Positions 51,430 through 61,600 of a stretch of DNA of 64,000 bases are shown here, in pieces; the stretch's first letter is position 1; every line of letters begins with the position of its first letter. The DNA is from Linepithema humile. Taxonomy: Eukaryota > Arthropoda > Insecta > Hymenoptera > Formicidae. The stretch is from the NCBI RefSeq assembly GCF_040581485.1, contig NC_090129.1, forward strand, positions 32,908,764-32,972,763. Reading direction: 5' to 3'. The notes under the pieces were generated by a model, which saw only the letters and a program-made list of their open reading frames with translations, did not search any database and had not been told where the DNA came from. The position numbers and the translations under genes are program-made.

Positions 51430-54224
51430 ATCGTTTGCAATTCGAATTGAGACACATCCTCCCGTCCTTTTTTTTCTCTTCGATGGCAAGTTCTTCTGTG
51501 AAAATAAAATTTAAATCCTACTTTGGAATTGAATTCTTCACGAGCTGATTGAATCCTTTGATCTTCTCGAAAGAATCTTGTCGAAACTGTTGAGATTTGC
51601 ATGTTAACACTTCGAGGAAGAAATTGGTGAGAATTTAGGGATTTAGGGAATCCTGGAATTTCTGGGAAAGTAGCATAAATAGCGCAAATAGCTTAATTCG
51701 AAACTCTTCTAGTTTCTGAGGATGTAATCATTGATTTTATCTTTTCTAAAATTTAATTAGAAATTGTACTGAGATTAACTCGACAACTAGTACAGATATC
51801 TTATAAAAATTATTAGAAAAGACAGGTAACTTCTTCTAAAACTCATTATTTTCTTCTTCTCTTCGTAATGTCATTAGCATTAAGTTGCATTTTGTCCAGA
51901 ATCCAGAAATCCTAAGTGTAGATCCCAAGATTCTTTCTTCACGATGTAGGAATTGAATATTTCGAATAAGTTATAGAATTACAGTTATATATATATACAC
52001 CAAATGAAGGCATTAAATTATTAAAAATGATCGATCGAGGGAACTTTTATAGGTATTTAATAGCAAATTGTATAGATGGGTTTCAAGGTTCCGAGTTTTA
52101 ATAGTGATACGATTTGGAAAAAATTCTGTTTTGAATCGGATTATAAATAAAGGAATAAAGGAAATAAAGGAATGTTATCGTTTGCATATCGCGAGAGTCA
52201 TCTGTGTTGTGTTGTTACATTTTATTGTTATCACGGCGATTGTTGTTGTATTTGCCAAAGAATACAGTTGTCTGCGAGCGCCATGTTCGTATTAATTGAT
52301 TGTCATTGAACAGAGATTTTAAATTTGCAACAATTTTTTACCGCTCATGAATATTTCGTTGTTTGCTACGAAAGAGCCGGTTTTTATGCACGTTTAAGTA
52401 TATGTGTGATGAGAGTGTTTGGACCAAATTGCTGACATGGCACAATCCTGTTATGATGTTACGGAATTGTACTGAATTTCAATACGACTATTATGGATAT
52501 AAATAAATATATGTATATGATGCAACATATTTTTCAATATTTTTTGAATATCCTATGCTTAGTTTCTCGTTGTCTCGTAACGATACTAATCGATGTATCG
52601 ATAGACGCAGGCAACTGAATAAGATACAAGAGCCTCTCGTCAAGTGTTTGATAAAAGAAAATAAACGATGTTTTATGATGTTTTTATTTGAATGTAAATA
52701 TTGACCACACAAGCCTATTTAATAGATATCAAGAGACGCGTAGCATCACATGCTCACTTTATATAGTAATAACAATTCTGTGTAAGACATATTACAACGT
52801 ACTGTTTAAACAAATAATGTTTTAAGAAATATTATTAATTTAATTATTTGTAAAAGAATTACTATATCAAACAAATACGCGTAATTTATTGATACTACGA
52901 TAAATGCAATTGATATACATTAGTTGCAGAAATGTAAAAGTGCGCATTTATTTTTACACCCTTTAATATATATATTATAAAGAATATATATATATATATA
53001 TATTATAAAGAATATATATTTATATATTCTTGGTTTATACTTTGACTTTTTAATAATTTCACAAATATTTTGTTAAAACTATATTGTTAAAAATATTATC
53101 AATTTAATGGCACATATTTTATTGATATACTTTCTTTGTTTTAGCTGTTTAAAGTTTTTGAAAAACAAAAACATAAGTAGAACAAAAACTATAAATAATT
53201 ATTTAGAGAGAAATTAAATTAAATAGATATCGTAAATTGAGCACGAGCAAAGAAAAGCGCAAAATTCCCAGCATGATAACTGATTAATTTGATTAATTTA
53301 CAATGTTATATTTTATTATTCTTATATTACACTTGCAAGTGATGTTTTAAAAAACTGAAATGTATGAGATTGTAATTCAATTTTTTCTCAGTAAAAACAT
53401 TTTGTATCGCATTTAGATGAGTCTGTATCAGACTGTATAGATATAAAAAAAAGACTGAGTTTACGAATTAAAGATTAAAATTAGTGTATTTAGCTGATTT
53501 GTGCAATTATCATGCGCGCTCACGTAAAACGTGTGCAACGTCTCACCTTGCGATGCGTTGTACGTGTATGTGTGTATGTGCGTGCGTGTGACATATACAT
53601 GCATCTCATGACGCGACATCTTCGCAAATGTATGCTTACGCGCGCCCGCGCACATTTGTGCAACATATTATCCGTATCTACGCCAACGCGTAGTGTACTG
53701 TAGTGTACCTCGATTTGTTCGACACATCCGTCTCGTTTTGTGCGTTGTGATCGATTTGCAATTGTATTCCAAGCATCTAAGAGAAAATTACTCGCTCCCT
53801 CGAAGTCGACGGAGTCCATTTGATATATCCAACAACGGCAAACAGGTTGAAGAAATCGTCGGTTGCAACCTATATTTTTGTATCCATGGAAGGGCCATGT
53901 AACCTATATTGTAAGTATTGATGGGCGATTCGTTCGTCCGATCGGTTTTCCTTGCGCGGCAACAGGTTCGTAACCGTACAAGGTGGCTCTCGGCTTCCTC
54001 GTGCATCGTTCATCGGCACGAAGCTCGGTCACGTTCCGAACCTGTTATCGCATTTAAGGTTATGAGGGGACTTTTTTATGTAATTTCTGGCTGCACCCAT
54101 CGTGTACAACGCTTTTTCCTTGTCTTTTTATCAGAATTTGTTTTTTTTGGATACTGTTGATCATGTATCATGAAATGTACGTAAATGAATAAATTGATTT
54201 CACTTTCAGAGTGAAGTGTAGCAA
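51430..54224. other. 3' UTR of the coiled-coil gene and intergenic DNA
   Basis: Three overlapping-range AATAAA signals (52146-52151, 52154-52159, 52163-52168) mark the likely transcript end, giving a 3' UTR of about 740 bases. Beyond it the DNA is AT-rich, with the AT repeat at 52968-53032. From about 53.5 kb it becomes mixed with GT/CA runs and CpG, probably the promoter and leader of the zinc-finger gene. Confidence 0.55.
52968..53032. repeat. AT-rich tandem repeat
   Basis: A block of the type (AT)nTATAAAGAA repeated in tandem, with each unit rich in TA dinucleotides. It lies between the coiled-coil and zinc-finger genes. Confidence 0.75.
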
Positions 54225-56132
54225 ATGGAAGGTTTTAAGGTGAAAGATGAACCGATGGATGCATTAGCCATAGACAATCAGGTTATGGTAAACTTCTTGT
54301 ATGAAACAGCAGCAGGTATATGGTGTACTGCCGGTGCTGTCCAGAGTCTAACGTAACGATTATTTTAAGGATGAGAACATTGTGAGCGTCGTGCTTAAGG
54401 AGGAACCCGGTGATAGATTTGATCCGGACTACATGGAGGATATTTGCTCTGGTACTTTTGAGAAAGGCACTTTATTCTTGCCTATCGAAAACAATGAAGT
54501 GGATTTCTCCAACGAGATGGTAAATATACAACAGCTGTAATCATTAATCATCCTTAACAGCAGTGTATATATTACTTTATATTATATCTCTTCTAAAAGC
54601 TTTATAAACTTTTGCAGGTAAAGCTAGAGTTGGAAGGAGAGTCCACCAGTCATCAGAACTGGACAACACAAATAGCAAATACTAATTTATGCGATAAGGA
54701 GGATGGTGTAATGCAACGATGTTTGGCTAATACAAATTTTATACAAACACAAGAACCCGACAAACATTACTGTCAAAACGGGCAGCAACCCAAGTTTTAT
54801 AAAATACAATGCTCAATATGCAAAAAGTGGTTTCTGAACAACGATTCTATGGTGACACATCTGAGAATGCATTGTAGCGGAAGTCAGTGCGAGGTTTGCC
54901 AACAAAATTTTCCTGATAATTCTAGCCTGCATGCTCACATGTTAACTCACGTTGGAATGAGCCCATTAGAGTGCAGCATCTGTCAAAAAAGATTCGCTTA
55001 TAAGTGGAGCTTGAGAAGTCACATGCAATTGCACGTATTGGACAAACCGTACGACTGCGATGCGTTGCAGCAGGCATTCATGAAGCGAGCGAATGTCAAC
55101 GAGCAGATGATGCATATGGAAGAAAGGCCTTTCGAATGCGACGTGTGTCACGTGACATTCAAGGAAAAAGTTCACTTGAATCGGCACATGTCCAGCCATA
55201 CGACGGACAGACCCTACAAGTGCACGATTTGCTTTGAGGCGTTCAAGGAGAAGGCGAAACTGAACATGCATATGCCGCTTCATACAGGGAACAAGAATTT
55301 CAAGTGTACACTGTGTCACAGATCGTTCGCTCAGAAAACGGCGCTCAACAATCACATGCTGGCGCACAGCGGCGAGAAGCCACACGCCTGTAACATTTGT
55401 GAGAAAACGTACAAGAGAAAATCAGAATTGATTAGGCATTCTATGGTTCATACCGGCGAAAGGCCGTACGAGTGTAAAGAGTGCTTGATGACTTTCCGAG
55501 AAAAAGCCAAATTAAATTCTCACATGTTGGTCCACACGGGTGAGAAGCCGCACGAGTGTCACATCTGTCACAAGGCGTGCGCGCGAAAATCGGATTTAAA
55601 TAGCCACATGCTGTTGCACACCGGTGGTCAATACGACTGCACGGTTTGCGATAAAATTTTTACCAGAAAGTCGGATCTGAATAGACACACCTTGATACAC
55701 ACGGGTGAGAAACCGTTCGCGTGCAATATGTGTGATATGGCGTTCAGGGAAAAGACAAGATTGAATTCGCACATGCTCATACATACGGGCGATAAGCGGC
55801 ACGCGTGCCATATTTGCCAGAAAACGTTTAAAGAAAAATCAGCATTGAGGAAGCATATGTTAAGTCACACCGGCGACAGACCGTACGAATGCTACGTGTG
55901 TCACAAAGCTTTCACGCAGAAAACCACGTTAAACAGCCACATGTTTGTACACGCTAGTGAGAGACCTTTCGAGTGTAGTACTTGTCAAAAAATTTTCAAG
56001 GATAAAGCGGCGTTAAAGAAACACTTATCGATGCATGTTAACGAAAAAACTCACGAATGTCTTATTTGTATGAAAAAATTCGCCCACAAAGCAGCATTAA
56101 ATAGTCATCTGTCCACGAACCACATATCCTAA
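54225..56132 (+). CDS. C2H2 zinc-finger protein with about 16 tandem fingers
   Basis: Three exons, 54225-54287, 54370-54519 and 54618-56132, all phase 0, give 575 residues. The first 130 residues are acidic and contain two VKxE-like motifs (MEGFKVKDEP, VVLKEEPGD, VKLELEGE) that look like sumoylation sites. The rest is a continuous array of C2H2 fingers of the form C-x2-C-x12-H-x3-H joined by TGEKP-like linkers, the pattern of nuclear sequence-specific DNA-binding proteins. Fifteen fingers have all zinc ligands. The fourth (YDCDALQQAF...NEQMMHM) has lost the second Cys and both His, and the tenth lacks the conserved Phe (KACARK). Finger 11 follows an abnormal linker (HTGGQYDC). Many fingers share near-identical helices (REKAKLNSHM, EKTRLNSHM), pointing to recent internal duplication. 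AATAAA is at 56258-56263. The orthologue is not identifiable from sequence alone. Confidence 0.92.
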
Positions 56133-57185
56133 CTATACGGATCTAGTCTATTACGGCTTTCTGTTTCTTTACATTGAGCACCGTATGTTTGTAGTTGTAT
56201 AGCATATTTCCATGATTATGAATTACATCTATATCTGTTTTATATGCCAATAGATCGAATAAAGTCGTATTTTTTCCTGTATATGGACAAGTAATAAATT
56301 AATTTCTAAGTAATATCGCCGATCTTTACGCTCCTATCTAAAGGACAGGTAAAGTAGCTAAAACATAATTTATAAGTTCGTCTGTTAAATACTGTTTGAC
56401 AGAACTCTCTCTAATCCTGTGAAAAATGTCCAATGTTAAAAAAGGCTGACACTTAATATAAAAACACTTCTATCTTTTTCACACTTCTCTTAACTTGAAT
56501 AAATTACAAATAAAATTATTATCAATTTGAAAGTTTGGAGAATGTTAGTCAAAAATATAGTTACTATGTTAAATATAAAATAATAATATATATAATTCGT
56601 TAATTTTAAAAATAACAGAAGTATAGTAAAAAATATTTCGATATACTGGAAAAGATAAGGATGCATAAAAATATTAGACATAAGTCATTGCATATCATTT
56701 ATTGAACTGAAAGTATATTATATTAGAGTAAGCTCCATATATTTCCCATTAGTTGAGAACCATACCTTAACGATACATAACTCCTCCTGAAACAACATTA
56801 TGAAATTCTATATCTTGCATAAAGTACAAAATGCATAATTAAAAATTGCAAAAACAAAATTATTATAAGATTGGACTACCGCGTAAGTGATGAGATTGCT
56901 AATTGTAATTTGTAAAATATTTAACATACTTTTGAAAAGTGATTCGTATATCTCATTTGTATTACATTGTTATTTGCTTTTTTAATAATTTATAAATGAG
57001 TGTGATATTCGAGTATCTCACGTTGATGAGTAAAATCGATAAAGATTGATAAAGAAATTAATACAAACTCTGAATATTTAAGAATTTCAATATCAATAAT
57101 GTACTGAATAAGAATTGAGAAAACATATAATATGATAAAGCTATTTTACTACACACTGTACGTTCACTACATACGTTAAGTAATT
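56133..57185. other. AT-rich intergenic DNA between converging genes
   Basis: This region separates the 3' ends of the zinc-finger gene (+) and the small secreted-protein gene (-). It has a plus-strand AATAAA at 56258-56263 and a minus-strand AATAAA (TTTATT) at 56698-56703, either of which may end the respective transcripts. No gene or structured repeat is seen. Confidence 0.65.
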
Positions 57186-57866
57186 TTAAATTATGGGTTT
57201 ATAATAGTCTTCCAAATTTCTATACATACCCATCATTGGCACCATTGGCATTGGCATCATTTGGCCAGATCTGCCCATGTTGTCGTATGTACCGTACATT
57301 TCGTTACTTCCTCTTCCCATACCTCCTCTTCCCATACCTCCTCTTCCCATACTTCCTCTTCCCATTATTCCCACTAAAATTGTAATAAGTAAATTTAAAA
57401 TTTGTTCTAATAAGTATATTATCCCAATTTATAAGACTCAATACAGAGTGACAAGGCAGCAGTATGAAGACTCAAATAAGCTCAATTTTAATGTAAAAGT
57501 TAAAAGAAATTGATCAATCTTAAATAATCATTCTAATTACTGATCTAATGTTATTTTAGACCATACAAACCAGTTTTATACAAAGCACTTTAATCAGAAG
57601 AGATTCTGTCATTATCAATTTTACTTAAGAATCGATTTATGTTAAACAACTTGAATAATGATGCTGGTTTTAAAAGTGAGAGAAGAATAGTAATACTTAT
57701 AAATAAACGAATGCAACTGTATTAGATCTATACAAGTGTTCATCAAACTAACACTCCAATCATCTTGTTTTAATCGATTTATAAAAAAGCTTAGCAACTT
57801 ACTTTGTGCATTACACAGTTGGACCAGCAATGCTAATAAAGCCACAAGTAATACGATAACTTTCAT
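57186..57866 (-). CDS. Small secreted Gly/Met-repeat protein
   Basis: Two minus-strand exons, 57866-57803 and 57373-57186, joined by a phase-1 intron, give 83 residues. Residues 1-20 (MKVIVLLVALLALLVQLCNA) are a textbook signal peptide, so the product is secreted. The mature part begins with tandem MGRGG/MGRGS pentapeptides, encoded by a 15-base repeat at about 57300-57370. It continues with a Met/Pro-rich stretch (GQMMPMPMVPMMGMYRNLED) and ends YYKPII. No family was recognised. The high Met, Gly and Arg content and small size suggest a structural, cuticle- or secretion-associated peptide; this is inference. It lies about 760 bases downstream of the large repetitive gene on the same strand and shares its phase-1 intron habit. 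Confidence 0.75.
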
Positions 57867-58625
57867 GATGCTCGTAACACGCTGGATTCTCAGTAGATTT
57901 ACAGTGGGCCTCAACAGAGATACTGATTTTATGCAGCTGAGATGTCCTTTTATATATTTTTCGATATAACGAGCTATAATTATTGCTGCGTTATAAAAAT
58001 ATTCACTATTGATATTGAAGATAATAGCTCGTTTATTAACGTATACCGGGTGGACGATACGTTAATTATCTATTTGTTCGGAACATCGTGGAATTAAAAT
58101 CATTATGGAATTAGATTTTATAGTGATATTTATAAAAGAAATTAACTGGAATTTTATTTTACGCAAGATAAAAAAGTGAAATGGTAAAGATAATGTAAAT
58201 GAATATTTTTTTAACAAACCATCCTATATAGAGTTATGGAATATTGTAAATCGATGTATGATCAATTATTGATCATAACAAATGATTATAGTATTTGCAA
58301 CGTAAACAATTATTCGTATAATTCTGGGAAGCTTGTTCGCTTTCCATCAATTGACAAGAGAATACATATAAAATAACAATGGCAATAAAAAAATTCTCGT
58401 ATGGAAAAATCCATTCATTGTCGTATCGGTTGCAATAAATAAATGATATGAATAATGAATGTAAAATCTTTATCTAAAGTTTTACATAAACAAAATTGAG
58501 TATTTTAATTGTTAAGTAGCAATATGTGCCAACAAAATGTACGTATTTTAGAATATTTTAGAATAATGTCATTATCTGCACATTTATCTTCTGCTTGCTT
58601 AATATTCATCTTTTGACTGAAATAA
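57867..58625. other. Short AT-rich interval between the two minus-strand repeat-protein genes
   Basis: This should hold the promoter of the small secreted gene and the 3' UTR of the large one. A minus-strand AATAAA (TTTATT at 58032-58037) is a candidate polyadenylation signal for the large gene. No coding frame is seen, and no TATA-like box was placed with confidence. Confidence 0.5.
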
Positions 58626-61600
58626 TTAACCCTTCACGTCGATAGGATAATTTCTTGCCCAGCCTGCAACACAATGTTATAATCATATTATATAATGTAT
58701 TCAGTTATTTTTTAAATAATTATACTGAAGTGTATGTAGATGTTCAAAAAATATATATATTCAGCGAGAACTCACCATTTCCGGCACTGGCAAAAGCAGT
58801 GGCCTGGGCAGCAGCGGGAGGCCAGGGATTAGATCCAGCTGGATTTTGTAGTCCACCTCCCCCAGTTAGGGGATCCCATTTTGCATTTTGGAGATTGTCG
58901 GATCCTGAAAAACATGAAGATACATAAAAAATTTGTTACATTTTCATATAGATCGATTATTCAATTCTAATGTTGATTTTTATACGATTATACATTATAA
59001 AATATTATTTCAAATCTCTTTAATTAAATGACAAATATAATAACAGCTCTAATGACTTCATAATAAATAGAGGCACCTCGAAAATCATCGCAGCTAGATA
59101 TTACAATACAAATATGCTGATACAGTTGTATAATAGTAAGTCGTGTTTTCGCAAAGAACGGAAACGGATACTTGGACGTTGACTATTAATTAAAACGCTA
59201 CTTTGATTTATGCTTCATTGTACGATAGACGGCATCAATCACACGTATTTCCAATCTCTCGTACACTGCGTTTGGCCTTGAGGCATTCCGATTATTTCCC
59301 ACTGTGAGAAATATACATTATCATGCATACATGCCGTATTTCAAAATCGCCACTACGCATAAATGTCTCGTGCAACGTTACATTATCTGTGAGAAGACTT
59401 CCATTAATATGAGCGACTAGACAGCGCGAGGATATAAACGCTTGGAAATTATGAATGCATCGTTGATTTAATTTACAGTTGGCGTACACTCCCTCGAATC
59501 GTGCGTTCTAATCTCAATGATCCCGCGACTTATTAGCATAACAACTGGCCAGCGACTAATTATCTAATCTTATTGTTTCTAGATTTACATGCTGAACTAT
59601 TTTTGCAAAATACCTGATGTGGAGAAAGAATTCGAACTAGAAAAACTGGAAGCTTGGGCGAAGGATTCGGCGTGAGATTCAGCGTGAGATTCTGCGTGAG
59701 ATTTTGCGTAAGCATTAGCCGCCGAATTACTTTCTGCTGATGCGGGACGACCTGCATCGATAGCGAAAGGAACGGGTACAATTCCGATTCCAGGTGCCGC
59801 AGGACTGCCACCGGGAATATTCGCAAAACTGCTGCTGCTCGCTGTTGCTGATGCAGAAGAACCAGCGGATTGTCCACCGGCTGATGAACCACCTAAACCA
59901 CTTCCACCGATCCCTCCCACGGGAGTATTTCCTCTCGTAGAGTAAAGTCCATCCTTATTTCTATTCTGCGATGAAGCTCCTTCAGAGTTGGAATCACTCT
60001 TTACATTCGCATAACTGCTACTGCTTGCTGATGCAGAAGAACCAGCAAGTTGTTCACTTCCGGATTCAATAAAGGGATTGCTTCCTTCAGGTTTCCTTCC
60101 TCCACTGCCGCCATATCCAGGCTTAGGAGTAATATAAAGGCGATCGAGGAAAGGATTTCCTTTACCGATTGGCTTAGCTGTGGTTGTGGTTCCGCTATTC
60201 CAAAGGCGTGAAATATCGCTTGGATTATCGCCTGAATAATGGATAAAGATATATTTAATATTTTTATATATTTTATCATTAATACATTTATTTTAAAGTT
60301 TATATATATAAAATTTACCTTTTGCTCCAAATAAAAATGGATTTGCAGGATTCCATTTCGCAAGATCTGAAATTTAATTATTTCATATGTTATTAATGCA
60401 ACTAAAATTTTAATTACTAATGTTCTTAAGTATTCATTAGCCTCATTTCTACTTTGGTTACACAAAATGTCTCCGCTTTCGCATTTTCGTATTACCTGCA
60501 GGATAAGATTCAGTTGAAGCGGGATAATATGTTTTAGTAGGGCCTTTTAATCCTCTACTACATGAATTCTGCGCGTCCCACGAATAATCGTCTTCTTCAG
60601 ACGCAGTCTCACTTTCGGACTCTTTGCCGAACCTATTTCCACTAGATTGTGTACTGGACCAAGTTTTGCTTCCGCTTCCAGATTGTTCTTTAGGCTTAAT
60701 TCCACTTGTTCCCGGCAAGGTATCGCTCGCGATTCCAGACGTGCTCGTACTTCCGCTTACCGGCTGTTTGTTAAGCCAAGGATTACTTCCGCTTACAAGT
60801 TGTTTGCCAAGCAAAGAATTACTTCCAGCCGATTGTGCGCCAATCACGATTTTACTTTCGTTTTCGGAATGTCCCGCAGGTCTAATTCCACTTGCTGCAG
60901 ACGAGGTATCACTCGCGATTCCAAACGTGCTCGTACTTCCGCTCGCAGGCAGTTTGTTAAGCCAAGGATTACTTCCGCTTACAAGCTGTTTGCCAAGCAA
61001 AGAATTACTTCCAGTCGATTGTGCGCCAATCAAGGTTCTACTTTCGTTTTCAGAATGTCCCGCAGGTCTAATTCCACTTGCTGCAGACGAGGTATCACTG
61101 CTTCCAAATGTACTCTTACTTCCACTTACAGCCTTGTTAAGCCAAGGATTATTTCCAATCGATTGCGCGCCAATCAAGATTTTACTCTCGTTTTCAGAAT
61201 GTCCCGCGGGTCTGCTTCCACTTGCTGCAGGCGAGGCATCACTGCTTCCAAACGTACTCTTACTTCCACTTACAACTTTGTTAAGCCAAGGATTATTTCC
61301 ACTTATAGATTGTTTGCCAAACGAAGAACTACTTCCGCTCAATTGCGCGCCAGGCAAGGTTTTACTTTCAATTTCAGAATGTCCTGCAGATCTAATTCCA
61401 CTTAATCCAGACCAGGGACTAATGCCACTTATGGTTCCAGGATTTCCGCTAGCAAATGTAGTCTTGCCTTCATTTTCAGCTTGCTTGGACCAAGCATTAG
61501 TTCCGACATTAGGATTCGTTCTGAGAGGAACAGTTCCATAACCGGATCTGGTGCTTCCAAAGGAGCCTTTGACCCCAGAATTAACTGAACTCTCCCCGTA

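Noticed and set aside
54966..55385. 139-codon minus-strand frame opposite the zinc-finger exon
   Set aside because: It is the antisense shadow of the finger array, with the repeat period of the fingers.
60624..61541. 305-codon plus-strand open frame, Leu/Pro-rich, near the right end
   Set aside because: It lies exactly opposite the coding tandem repeats of the minus-strand gene. Ser/Gly/Asn codon runs read as Leu/Pro on the other strand, and it has no splice or domain support.
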